Below, in pieces: positions 19,383 through 27,709 of a stretch of DNA of 38,792 bases. The position numbers and the translations under genes were made by a program. Within the stretch, counting starts at the first letter, position 1. Each line of letters begins with the position of its first letter. The stretch comes from Rhizobium ecuadorense (GTDB lineage: Bacteria; Pseudomonadota; Alphaproteobacteria; Rhizobiales; Rhizobiaceae). The DNA is taken from contig NZ_LFIO01000512.1 in assembly GCF_001187535.1 (NCBI RefSeq), positions 1 to 38,792 of the forward strand, given 5' to 3'. The notes beneath the pieces are model-generated. The model was not told where the DNA came from. It saw nothing but the letters and a program-made list of their open reading frames with translations, and made no database searches.

Positions 19383-20192
19383 CTATCCGCCCCCCAATCT
19401 GCGAGAAACGGTTTTCGCAGCTCCGGCGACGCGCTCGCCGATTTGCTTGATGAGCCGGTCAGGCATTCGATGCGTAGGGCCGGAGACGGATATGCCGGCC
19501 ACCGCTTCGCCGTGTACGTTCAAGATCGGCGCGGCGACACAGCGCATGCCTTTGGTCCGCTCCTCATCGTCAATCGCATAGCCGCGCTCCCGGCTGACGA
19601 TCAGTTCCTCTTTCAGTTGTGCGACCGAGCGCGCGGTATTTTCGGTAAACCGCTTCAAAGTGGAAGTCTTGAACAAGGCAGAAAGGCGACCATCATCATA
19701 GGTGCTCAGCAACGCCTTCCCGATGCCGGATGCATGAAGGGGCGACAGAGTTCCTGGCGGAAAAAAGGCGCGTATGGATTCATGTGTCTCGACCTGGCTG
19801 ATGAAGAGAATATTCCCGTCCTTCTCTATGCCGAGGTTCGACGTCTCTCCTGTCTCCAGCATCAACTCGCGCATGATCGGGCGACTTCGTTCGACGACAT
19901 TGGATCGGCGCAGAAATGCCGCTCCGGTGCGGTAGGCTTCCGGGCCGATGAACCAGACCTGCCGATCAGGGCTGATCTCGACGAACTCGCGGCGTTCGAG
20001 TGTGGCGAGAACGCGATGCATCGTCGCGGGCGATTGATCGAGATGGGCAGAAAGTTCAGACAGCGTCATTCCTTCCGGCGACGCCAGCGCCTCCAAGACA
20101 TCCAGAGCGCGATCGAGCGACTGTATGACGCTCGAGGACTGGGGTTCGTTGAAGGATTTCGGACGCCCTCGCCGTCGGTTTAAGTTTTGCAT
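19383..20192 (-). CDS. bhcR: IclR-family regulator of the beta-hydroxyaspartate cycle
   Basis: This 269-residue IclR regulator has a winged helix-turn-helix at about residues 22-85 (S-L-D-R-A-L-D-V-L-E-A-L, then S-P-A-T-M-H-R-V-L) and a GAF-like effector domain (H-A-S-G-I-G-K-A-L-L near 152). It is divergent from bhcA, as in Paracoccus denitrificans, where BhcR senses glyoxylate and controls bhcABCD. The basic start M-Q-N-L-N-R-R-R-G-R-P-K may contact DNA. The gene name rests on this arrangement and family. Confidence 0.88.
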   Translation of the reverse strand: MQNLNRRRGRPKSFNEPQSSSVIQSLDRALDVLEALASPEGMTLSELSAHLDQSPATMHRVLATLERREFVEISPDRQVWFIGPEAYRTGAAFLRRSNVVERSRPIMRELMLETGETSNLGIEKDGNILFISQVETHESIRAFFPPGTLSPLHASGIGKALLSTYDDGRLSALFKTSTLKRFTENTARSVAQLKEELIVSRERGYAIDDEERTKGMRCVAAPILNVHGEAVAGISVSGPTHRMPDRLIKQIGERVAGAAKTVSRRLGGG

Positions 20193-20379
20193 CGATCACC
20201 CTCGCAATTGCAGGCTTTTATCATTAATTGAAAAACGAATTCACACAATGAAAAATATCAACATATTGAAATTCATTATAAAATGTCAAATTATTACACG
20301 ATTGAAAATTTTTTTCAAAAAAATATATCTTCGCGCAAACCCATGTTATCTAGTTTGAAAGCACAGGAGGATGCATACC
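20193..20379. promoter_or_regulatory. AT-rich divergent bhcR-bhcA control region
   Basis: This 187-bp region is much more AT-rich than its surroundings. A 17-bp inverted repeat TTGAAAATTTTTTTCAA lies at 20302-20318. The related heptamer ATTGAAA occurs at 20227, 20265 and 20301, and AATGAAA at 20247. These are good candidates for BhcR binding. A strong AGGAGG at 20365-20370 places the bhcA start at ATG 20380, not at ATG 20371, which directly abuts it. Confidence 0.6.
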
Positions 20380-21570
20380 ATGTACGGACAAAATCCGGTT
20401 TTCATCCCAGGCCCCACGAACATGCCGGAAATCTTGCGCAAGGCGGCGGACATGCCGACCATGGACCATCGTTCCTCGATGTTCGGCGAAATCCTTCATC
20501 CCGCTCTGGCGGGTGTGAAGCAGGTTCTCAAATCCGAAACTGCTTCCGTTTTCATTTTTCCTGCGACGGGCAGCGGGGGATGGGAGACGGCGATCACGAA
20601 TACGTTGAGCCCGGGCGATCGCGTCCTGGCTGGCCGACACGGCATGTTCAGCCATAAGTGGATCGACATGTGCCGGCGCTACCAACTGACAGTCGATGCT
20701 ATCGAGTCCTCCTGGCACGACGGCGTCCCGCTGGCGCAATACGAGGAACTTCTCAACGGCGACAAGGCGCACGAGATCAAGGCCGTTCTCGTTACCCACA
20801 ACGAAACCGCGACCGGCGTCAAGTCCGACGTTGCAGCAGTGCGCAGGCTGCTGAATGCCGCCAATCATCCGGCTCTGCTGCTCGTCGACGGCGTCAGTTC
20901 CATCGCTTCGATGGACTTTCGAATGGACGAATGGGGCGTCGATGTTGCCGTGACCGGGTCGCAGAAGGGATTCATGCTGCCTGTCGGTCTGGCGATTACC
21001 GCCTTTTCAGCCAAGGCCATGGCGGCACTGGAAACGGCGAAACTTCCGCGGGCCTTCTTCGACGTGCGCGATATGGCCAAGGGCTATTCGACCAACGGCT
21101 ACCCCTATACGCCGTCGGTCGGGCTCCTGAACGGTCTCAAGGTATCGACGGAGCTTCTTCTTCAAGAGGGGCTGGAGAACGTTTTTGCGCGCCACAGGCG
21201 CATCGCCTCCGGCGTTCGCGCCGCGGTTCGGGCCTGGCGGCTTGAGCTCTACGCCGCGCGCGAGGAGCTCTATTCCGAGACGGTCACCGCGGTTCAGACG
21301 CCTGCCGGTTTCGATGCCTCCCGGTTTGTAACGCACGCTGCGACAAAATACGACGTCGCCTTCGGTGCTGGCCTCGGAGACGTCGCGGGTAAGGTGTTCC
21401 GCATCGGTCACGTCGGCAGCATGACGGATGTGATGGCGCTGTCCGGTATTGCCACGGCCGAGATGGTCATGGTCGATCTGGGCCTCAACATCAAACTCGG
21501 CTCCGGCGTTGCCGCGGCACAGGCAATCTACCGCAATAGCCAAAGCTCCGCTTCTTACATGGTAGCCTGA
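20380..21570 (+). CDS. bhcA: Aspartate-glyoxylate aminotransferase
   Basis: This 396-residue class V aminotransferase starts with G-Q-N-P-V-F-I-P-G-P-T-N-M-P. The PLP lysine is K196 in T-G-S-Q-K-G-F, with D-G-V-S-S-I before it. BhcA transfers the amino group of aspartate to glyoxylate, giving glycine and oxaloacetate, the entry and exit step of the beta-hydroxyaspartate cycle. The bhcR-bhcABCD order and family match the characterised Paracoccus cluster. Alone it would be called serine-glyoxylate or alanine-glyoxylate aminotransferase; context decides. Confidence 0.93.
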   Translation: MYGQNPVFIPGPTNMPEILRKAADMPTMDHRSSMFGEILHPALAGVKQVLKSETASVFIFPATGSGGWETAITNTLSPGDRVLAGRHGMFSHKWIDMCRRYQLTVDAIESSWHDGVPLAQYEELLNGDKAHEIKAVLVTHNETATGVKSDVAAVRRLLNAANHPALLLVDGVSSIASMDFRMDEWGVDVAVTGSQKGFMLPVGLAITAFSAKAMAALETAKLPRAFFDVRDMAKGYSTNGYPYTPSVGLLNGLKVSTELLLQEGLENVFARHRRIASGVRAAVRAWRLELYAAREELYSETVTAVQTPAGFDASRFVTHAATKYDVAFGAGLGDVAGKVFRIGHVGSMTDVMALSGIATAEMVMVDLGLNIKLGSGVAAAQAIYRNSQSSASYMVA

Positions 21571-21582
21571 GGTCTGATCCAG

Positions 21583-22530
21583 ATGTACATACCCACTCTA
21601 TCCGACATGTTTGAAGCCCATCAGCGCATCAAACCGCACATCCATCGCACGCCTGTCCTTACCTCGACATTCATCGACACGCTTGTCGGTGCCAATCTGT
21701 TTTTCAAATGCGAGAACCTGCAGAAAGCCGGTGCCTTCAAGGCCCGTGGCGCCTCCAATGCGGTCTTTGGTCTCAGCGAAGAGCAAGCGGCGAGGGGCGT
21801 TGCCACCCATTCGTCCGGCAACCATGGCACCTGCCTATCCTATGCCGCCGGGCGCCGAGGAATTCCGTGCACCGTCGTCATGCCGCGGACGGCGCCGCAA
21901 GCCAAAAAGGACGCGGTGCGGGGCTACGGCGGCCAGGTCGTCGAATGCGAACCATCGACATCGTCGCGCGAGGCGGTTTTCGCCGAGGTCGTTGCCGAAA
22001 CGGGCGCCGAATTCGTTCATCCCTATAACGACTCCCGCGTCATCGCCGGCCAGGCGACATGCTCGAAGGAACTGATAGAGCAGGTCGACGACCTGGACGC
22101 GGTGATTGCACCCATCGGCGGCGGCGGCATGGTATCGGGCACCTGCCTGACGCTGACAAATCTTGCGCCAAGGGTGAAGATCTATGCCGCCGAACCCGAA
22201 CAGGCCGACGATGCCTATCGTAGCTTCAAGGGTGGACACATCATCGCCGACGACGCGCCCAACACCGTCGCGGACGGTTTGAAAGTTCCGCTCAAAGAGC
22301 TGACCTGGCACTTCGTAAAGAATAATGTCAGCGACATCCTCACCGCATCGGAGACTGACATCATCGATGCCATGAAGCTCATCTGGAAGCGTATGAAGAT
22401 CGTCATGGAACCGTCGAGCGCCGTTCCGCTGGCGGCCATTCTGAAGAACAAACACCTGTTTTCCGGCAAGCGCATCGGCATCATCGTCACCGGCGGCAAT
22501 GTCGATCTCGACACGTTACCCTGGCAATAA
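21583..22530 (+). CDS. bhcB: Beta-hydroxyaspartate dehydratase
   Basis: This 315-residue fold-type II PLP enzyme resembles serine racemase and threonine dehydratase. The PLP lysine is K53 in A-G-A-F-K-A-R-G-A. S-S-G-N-H-G follows near residue 83, and the phosphate-cup glycines G-G-G-G-M-V-S-G lie near 182. It should dehydrate beta-hydroxyaspartate to iminosuccinate. It follows bhcA by 12 bp. There is no C-terminal ACT domain, so biosynthetic threonine dehydratase is unlikely. Confidence 0.92.
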   Translation: MYIPTLSDMFEAHQRIKPHIHRTPVLTSTFIDTLVGANLFFKCENLQKAGAFKARGASNAVFGLSEEQAARGVATHSSGNHGTCLSYAAGRRGIPCTVVMPRTAPQAKKDAVRGYGGQVVECEPSTSSREAVFAEVVAETGAEFVHPYNDSRVIAGQATCSKELIEQVDDLDAVIAPIGGGGMVSGTCLTLTNLAPRVKIYAAEPEQADDAYRSFKGGHIIADDAPNTVADGLKVPLKELTWHFVKNNVSDILTASETDIIDAMKLIWKRMKIVMEPSSAVPLAAILKNKHLFSGKRIGIIVTGGNVDLDTLPWQ

Positions 22531-22541
22531 GGGAGAGGTAA

Positions 22542-23705
22542 ATGAACATGCAAGCAAACTTCGACGGCCTTCAAGTCGGCTATGATGTACCGGCTCTGCC
22601 GGGAATGAGTGTCGAGGACATCCAAACGCCGTGTCTGATCCTCGATCTCGACGCGCTGGAGCGAAACATCCGGAAGATGGGTGACTACGCCAAAGCGCAC
22701 AATATGCGTCATCGCGCCCATGGCAAGATGCACAAGTCCGTGGACGTCATGCGCCTCCAAGAGCAGTTGGGCGGAGCCATCGGCGTGTGCTGCCAAAAAG
22801 TGTCCGAAGCGGAGGTCTTCGTCAGAGGCGGGATCCGGGACGTCCTCGTCTCCAACCAGGTGCGCGATCCGCTGAAGATCGATCGCCTTGCCCGACTTCC
22901 CCAGCAGGGCGCCAGGATAATCGTATGCGTCGACGACCTAGACAATGTCGCTGAACTGTCCACCGCAGCCCAGAAACATGGCACGTCTCTGGATTGCTTC
23001 GTTGAAATCGACTGCGGCGCCGGTCGGTGCGGGGTCACCACGAGTTCGGCCGTTGTCGCGCTTGCTCGCGCTATCGATGCGGCTCCAGGCCTCCGCTTTG
23101 CCGGCATCCAGGCCTACCAGGGCGCCATGCAGCATATCGACAAATATGACGACCGCAAACTCAAGCTCGATACCGCCATTGCACAGGTGAAGGATGCTGT
23201 CGAAGCTCTGAAGAGCGCCGGCCTTGAGCCTGAATTGGTAAGCGGCGGCGGCACCGGCAGCTATTACTTCGAGAGCAGTTCGGGCGTCTATAACGAGCTG
23301 CAATGCGGAAGCTATGCTTTCATGGACGCCGACTACGGGCGCATCCAGGACAAGGACGGCAACCGGATTGACAAGGGCGAATGGGAAAATGCGCTCTTTC
23401 TGTTGACCACGGTGATGAGCCACGCGAAGGCCGACAAGGCAATTTGCGACGCTGGCCTCAAGTCGCAGTCGGTCGATTCCGGTCTGCCTTTCGTCTATGG
23501 CCGCAGCGATGTCAAATACGTCAAGTGCACCGACGAACATGGCGTGATCGAAGATCCGCAGGGCGTCCTGAGAATAAACGAGAAGCTTCGTCTTGTTCCC
23601 GGTCACTGCGATCCGACCTGCAATGTCCACGACTGGTATGTCGGCATCCGCAACGGCAAGGTCGAAACACTTTGGCCGGTATCGGCCAGAGGCAAGGCGT
23701 ATTGA
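22542..23705 (+). CDS. bhcC: Beta-hydroxyaspartate aldolase
   Basis: This 387-residue fold-type III PLP enzyme is related to D-threonine aldolase. The PLP lysine is K62 in R-A-H-G-K-M-H-K. The C-terminal metal site G-H-C-D-P-T-C-N near residue 355 binds a divalent ion in the family. It condenses glycine with glyoxylate to beta-hydroxyaspartate. A GGAGAGG ribosome site precedes ATG 22542. The stop lies 1 nt before bhcD. Confidence 0.93.
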   Translation: MNMQANFDGLQVGYDVPALPGMSVEDIQTPCLILDLDALERNIRKMGDYAKAHNMRHRAHGKMHKSVDVMRLQEQLGGAIGVCCQKVSEAEVFVRGGIRDVLVSNQVRDPLKIDRLARLPQQGARIIVCVDDLDNVAELSTAAQKHGTSLDCFVEIDCGAGRCGVTTSSAVVALARAIDAAPGLRFAGIQAYQGAMQHIDKYDDRKLKLDTAIAQVKDAVEALKSAGLEPELVSGGGTGSYYFESSSGVYNELQCGSYAFMDADYGRIQDKDGNRIDKGEWENALFLLTTVMSHAKADKAICDAGLKSQSVDSGLPFVYGRSDVKYVKCTDEHGVIEDPQGVLRINEKLRLVPGHCDPTCNVHDWYVGIRNGKVETLWPVSARGKAY

Positions 23706-23706
23706 G

Positions 23707-24672
23707 ATGATCATCGTTCCAGAGCGCGCAATTGCAGATTTGATCGGTTCAGCCGAATGTTTTACCGCTGTGGAACATGTGTTCGCCGCCATGGCCAGAA
23801 AATCGGCCTATAATTTTCCGGTGATCCGTGAAGCGATTGGCTATGCGGACGCGCTCTACGGATTCAAATCAGGCTTCGACCGGGAGAGCCTCTCTTTAGG
23901 TCTGAAATCCGGAGGTTTTTGGCCGAAAAATGCGGAAAGTGGCCTGACCAACCACCAATCGACGGTATTCCTGTTCGACGCGGACACCGGGCGATGCCGT
24001 GCTGTGGTGGGCGGAAATCTGCTGACCGCATTACGGACCGCGGCGGCGTCTGCAATCTCGATCAAATATCTGGCCCGTGAAGATGCGAAGATCCTCGGCA
24101 TTATCGGCGCCGGACATCAATCAACCTTCCAGCTAAGGGCAGCAGTCCAGCAGCGAAACTTCGAGAAGGTGGTTGCCTGGAACTATCATCCGGAAATGCT
24201 GACCCGCCTCGAGGAAGTTGCGAGAGAGATCGGCTTACCCTTCGAAGCCGTCGATCTCGACAGGCTCGGAGCAGAGGCCGACGTGATCATCTCGATAACC
24301 TCGTCATTCAGTCCCAGCCTGATGGCCTCCCAGGTTCGTCCAGGCACGCATCTGGCCTGTATGGGAACCGATACCAAGGGCAAGCAGGAGGTGGACGCCA
24401 AGCTGGTGGCTGCGTCTTCGATCTTCACCGATGAAGTGGCGCAGGCGATAACCATCGGCGAATGCCAGCATGCCATCGCCGATGGCATGATCGCTGCAGA
24501 AGACATTCTTGAGATTGGCGCTGTCATCACAGGCGACGTGAAAGGGCGCCGCTCAGCCGACGACATTACCTTGTTCGACGGAACAGGCGTTGGACTGCAG
24601 GATCTTGCAGTGGCCTCGGCTGTCGTCGACCTGGCCGTGTCGAAAGGTGTGGCGATCGAAGTCGACTTCTGA
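23707..24672 (+). CDS. bhcD: Iminosuccinate reductase
   Basis: This 321-residue protein belongs to the ornithine cyclodeaminase/mu-crystallin family. A central Rossmann motif is I-G-A-G-H-Q-S-T near residue 139. The active-site start includes F-P-V-I-R-E. BhcD reduces iminosuccinate with NADH to L-aspartate, closing the cycle. ATG 23707 is used because upstream in-frame codons lie inside bhcC. Without context it might be called ornithine cyclodeaminase or alanine dehydrogenase. Confidence 0.92.
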   Translation: MIIVPERAIADLIGSAECFTAVEHVFAAMARKSAYNFPVIREAIGYADALYGFKSGFDRESLSLGLKSGGFWPKNAESGLTNHQSTVFLFDADTGRCRAVVGGNLLTALRTAAASAISIKYLAREDAKILGIIGAGHQSTFQLRAAVQQRNFEKVVAWNYHPEMLTRLEEVAREIGLPFEAVDLDRLGAEADVIISITSSFSPSLMASQVRPGTHLACMGTDTKGKQEVDAKLVAASSIFTDEVAQAITIGECQHAIADGMIAAEDILEIGAVITGDVKGRRSADDITLFDGTGVGLQDLAVASAVVDLAVSKGVAIEVDF

Positions 24673-24738
24673 TCCTTGCGGATGCGATTTTGTCTATCGT
24701 GACGGCGCGTTCCCATCCGCGGGGCTCGAATTCGGGAC

Positions 24739-25035
24739 GTGGTGGACGGGCTCTACGTCTTCCTGAGCGACAGCCGCGTCGAGATCGACAACAACAGCGT
24801 CGAACGAACCATCAGACCGATAGCGCTCAACCGGAAGAATGCTCTCTTCGCCGGACATGATGCAGGAGCGGAGAATTGGGCGACCATCGCATCGCTCATC
24901 GAAACCTGTAAACTTAATTCTATCGATCCGATGGCCTACCTGCGTGCCACGCTAACCGCCATCGTCAACGGACACAGGCAGGCCCGGATCAATGAGCTTT
25001 TGCCGTGGAACTATTCCGAGCAAACACACGGCTAA
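24739..25035 (+). pseudogene. IS66-family transposase C-terminal remnant
   Basis: Ninety-eight residues match the end of IS66 transposases: E-I-D-N-N-S-V-E-R-T-I-R-P near residue 15, A-L-N-R-K-N-A-L-F-A-G-H-D near 28, and L-L-P-W-N-Y near the end. The rest of the roughly 500-residue transposase and its accessory genes are missing, and the frame meets a stop at 24700. No terminal inverted repeats are recognisable. It marks an old insertion between the bhc genes and the next cluster. Confidence 0.88.
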
Positions 25036-25064
25036 AGTCGGCTGTCGGCTCGAAGCGGACGATG

Positions 25065-25389
25065 TTATGTCGCACCTCTGTCAGGTTCGGATGTAGACCT
25101 CACGAGTTCTCGTAGCCAGGTCACAGATTTCGTAGGAAATGCTCCTTGGCCCCACAGTTTCGCATAGCCTATTGAGCCATGCTTATCGAGAACCTGGTCG
25201 GCGGCCTGAAGAACGGCAGCGCCAAAAGCTGACCTCTCACAGATTTCGTCAAGTATGACCTTGCCATCCTCAATCGGCCTATTTGACCAAAGTTCATCGA
25301 ACTCTAATATGCGAACTCTGGTTTACACCAAGCTTCGCATAAGCTTTCGCAAACTCGACGCAACCTTCCGCTGAAAAGGCTGCTGAACT
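25065..25389 (-). pseudogene. Frameshifted gene remnant of unknown function
   Basis: Two coding-like frames join end to end on the minus strand. One runs from 25389 to TGA 25294 and contains A-E-G-C-V-E-F-A-K-A-Y-A-K-L-G-V. The other, shifted, runs to TAA 25065 and contains E-F-D-E-L-W-S-N-R-P and Q-A-A-D-Q-V-L-D-K-H-G-S-I-G. Neither has a usable start codon. The first follows in frame directly after the stop of the gene at 25390. I do not recognise the family. A frameshift near 25300-25325 would explain it. Confidence 0.5.
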
Positions 25390-26013
25390 TTAGTTTGGTG
25401 GGGTTACGGCCTCAACATTGTCCACGTCGTCTGCCGAGCGGGTGCGAGCGCTAAAATTGCTCGGCATCCACCAATTAGGTTCGTTGCCAAGCAACATCTG
25501 GAAAAAGCCCGCCGCGTAGTCCGTGTCCTGGCTCGCATTTTCCCGAAAGGACCACCAGCTACGAAGATTGTCGACCATCTGGCTGACATGGACGTCCATG
25601 TGAAACTCCTGATCCATCGTCGCGGCGTAAACGGTCAAGCAAAATGTGGTGGCGACATATCCTTCAGGCCAGAACGCCGCTGCCGATTTCGCGTCAACGC
25701 GGGCGGGGGTGCACACCGCCTTAATCGGCATGTCCGCTACGAGTTCGCGCAACACGAGAGAGGGGGCAAACTGAAAAAACTCACGCCGTTCGACCTTCTC
25801 CTTCGGCTTTTGACGGTCGATACTATCCAGCCAGCGAACAAATGCGCTCGCCAGCTTGACGTCATCGATGGCAAAGTCGCATGCCAGCGCTTCGCCGCAG
25901 AACGCGGCGTGTGCACGAAAGGCTGCTTTGAACCAGTGCAACTGCCTGACGGCTACCCTGAGCGGCTTGTTCGTTCGGGGAAGATTGTGCATTGATTGTG
26001 ATAAATCAAACAT
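25390..26013 (-). CDS. Unknown protein, coupled to the gene upstream
   Basis: This is a 207-residue soluble protein that I do not recognise. ATG 26013 is chosen because it overlaps the upstream stop (ATGTTTGA) and begins M-F-D-L-S-Q; the longer frame runs out of phase through the neighbour. A basic, aromatic start (R-Q-L-H-W-F-K-A-A-F-R-A-H) is followed by F-W-P-E-G-Y near residue 150 and a tryptophan-rich C-terminus (R-S-W-W-S-F-R-E-N, then N-E-P-N-W-W-M-P). There is no signal peptide or membrane segment. It lies between an IS66 scar and a kinase gene. Confidence 0.65.
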   Translation of the reverse strand: MFDLSQSMHNLPRTNKPLRVAVRQLHWFKAAFRAHAAFCGEALACDFAIDDVKLASAFVRWLDSIDRQKPKEKVERREFFQFAPSLVLRELVADMPIKAVCTPARVDAKSAAAFWPEGYVATTFCLTVYAATMDQEFHMDVHVSQMVDNLRSWWSFRENASQDTDYAAGFFQMLLGNEPNWWMPSNFSARTRSADDVDNVEAVTPPN

Positions 26014-26698
26014 GGGCAGCGCACCATTTAAAGAGCGAGGCCAAAGCCGAGATATCTTTCTTCTGGTATAAATCCTGGATCTTCTCTTGCACGGCGGCCG
26101 CAATATCAGTCGCTGCAAAGACCATCGCCTCCCTCTGACCGTCGTCGGCCTCCGCGAGCAGTGAGAGTATCGCGGCAAAAACCACGACGACGGTGATGCG
26201 GGAACCCGCGACGGGTGATCGGTCGTCCAACTGATCGATTGTTATCGACCCATCATCCGTAAGGTGCAACGCCAATTGGGCTGCAAGCTCGAACACGTCT
26301 TGGGATTGGGCCAGTCGCGCAAAGGCCCGACGGCAGGCACTCTGATTGACCAACCCTCTTTTCACACCAAGATGGCTTAGTACGAGCTTCATCGTCACAT
26401 AATAACAGACCGAAAACTTATAGTCGGGCCGCGAAGATGCAGCGATCTCGCGCAGATTTTCCGAATTCGTCAGAGAATCGCTCAAAACGGAATGTGTAAA
26501 ATTGCAGAAAAAATGATCAACGTTGCGGGCAAAAACCTCAATCTCGCCAAGTGCGGAAAGAGCCATCCCCGATGCCGGTGCCGGCAGCCGGCGAGGCGCA
26601 GTCTCCTTCACCGCGTCGCGTCCCTTTTGAAGGGTATAGCGCAGTGACCTCAACGCGTCTTTCAGTTGCGTCGTTTGTGGAGCGAATCCCGGCGACAT
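26006..26698 (-). CDS. Unknown protein, first of a coupled pair
   Basis: This 230-residue protein is of no family I can name. It looks mainly helical, with a mildly hydrophobic stretch (T-V-V-V-V-F-A-A-I-L-S-L-L) near residue 175. GAGGG lies about 9 bp before ATG 26698. It overlaps the next gene by 8 bp, so the two products probably act together. It lies 33 bp after the PfkB gene and could be read through from that operon, or belong to a separate inserted block. Confidence 0.65.
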   Translation of the reverse strand: MSPGFAPQTTQLKDALRSLRYTLQKGRDAVKETAPRRLPAPASGMALSALGEIEVFARNVDHFFCNFTHSVLSDSLTNSENLREIAASSRPDYKFSVCYYVTMKLVLSHLGVKRGLVNQSACRRAFARLAQSQDVFELAAQLALHLTDDGSITIDQLDDRSPVAGSRITVVVVFAAILSLLAEADDGQREAMVFAATDIAAAVQEKIQDLYQKKDISALASLFKWCAAHV

Positions 26699-26731
26699 GC
26701 CAATCTACCCTCTTACCTAATTGCACCTCTG

Positions 26732-27709
26732 TTAGGCCATAATATCATATCGCAATTCGCGCCGAGGTGTCGCCTTAATAAATGCACGAGTCGCATCATA
26801 GCTGGCCACGCCGGCCTGACTTCCCAAGCCAGTGGCGTTCAATGCGGAGGACGCTTGGCCGAGTTCGACCGCATCTCGAGCGGACAGCCCCTTCACCAAG
26901 CCGCTCGCGAAACCGCCATTGAAGCAGTCGCCGCACCCGCACGTGCACTTCACGTCGACCTGGAACGCCGGCGAGCGGAACTCCAAGCCAGAATCGTCAT
27001 GATAGTAGGCGCCCTCTGCCCCCAAAGTCAGAATGACACACTTCGCCCCTCTGCTGAGAAGGAAATCTGCCAGATCCTTGTTGTGGGCCAATCCAGAAAG
27101 GGCCTGCGCCTCCTCTTCAGAGGGGAGAAAGTAATCCGTGTAAGGCAAGAGAGCCGCAACCTTGGGAAGGTCGTCGGGGGTTGATGCGAAGACGTCAAGC
27201 GTTGTTATCACACCTCGACGGCGCGCTTCGGCCATGATTTCCGCAGTACGTCCGCAGTCGTCCATCCGATTCATCAGACCGACCCCACCCACATGCAGGA
27301 TTTTGGTGTCTAGAACTCGATCTATTTCCGAATCTGATACGAAGAAGGCATCGGTCGCACCGCGCTTGTGAAGGGCCGGTCGCTGACCGTTTGGACGTGT
27401 CGTCACGATTGAGGAGGAGGTTGTGTAGCCCTCGTAGCGCCGCATCATGGCGGTGTCTACGCTGAAAGACTGGAGCTTCATACGGACCCAGTCACCCATG
27501 TCATCATAGCCCACTCCGCCGATCGCTTGCACCTTGAGGCCGTACTTGGCAGCCACAATCGCAGCGGAACCGGCCGCGCCGGATACGGCCAGGGTGAAGT
27601 CTTCCACGAAAAGGGTTTGACCCCCTGGAGGGATTTCCGCGACCGGCCGGCAAAGAGCATCGAAAGTGTAAAAGCCGACGCAGCTGAAATCGAAAGTTGC
27701 CGGCATCAT
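26732..27709 (-). CDS. PfkB-family carbohydrate kinase
   Basis: This 325-residue ribokinase/PfkB-type kinase has the early glycine motif G-G-V-G-Y-D-D-M-G near residue 63. The C-terminal signature K-C-T-C-G-C-G-D-C-F-N-G-G-F near 250 carries the catalytic aspartate; cysteines replace the more usual D-T-T-G-A-G-D context. The start overlaps the ABC ATPase stop by 4 bp (ATGA), tying it to the importer. It should phosphorylate the imported compound. The substrate is unknown; a small polyol or ketose is plausible given the DXR-like enzyme in the partner operon. Confidence 0.9.
   Translation of the reverse strand: MMPATFDFSCVGFYTFDALCRPVAEIPPGGQTLFVEDFTLAVSGAAGSAAIVAAKYGLKVQAIGGVGYDDMGDWVRMKLQSFSVDTAMMRRYEGYTTSSSIVTTRPNGQRPALHKRGATDAFFVSDSEIDRVLDTKILHVGGVGLMNRMDDCGRTAEIMAEARRRGVITTLDVFASTPDDLPKVAALLPYTDYFLPSEEEAQALSGLAHNKDLADFLLSRGAKCVILTLGAEGAYYHDDSGLEFRSPAFQVDVKCTCGCGDCFNGGFASGLVKGLSARDAVELGQASSALNATGLGSQAGVASYDATRAFIKATPRRELRYDIMA

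Noticed and set aside
19284..20183. Plus-strand open frame (299 codons) over bhcR
   Set aside because: The minus strand has a clean IclR protein; the plus frame lacks motifs and overlaps the glcF end.
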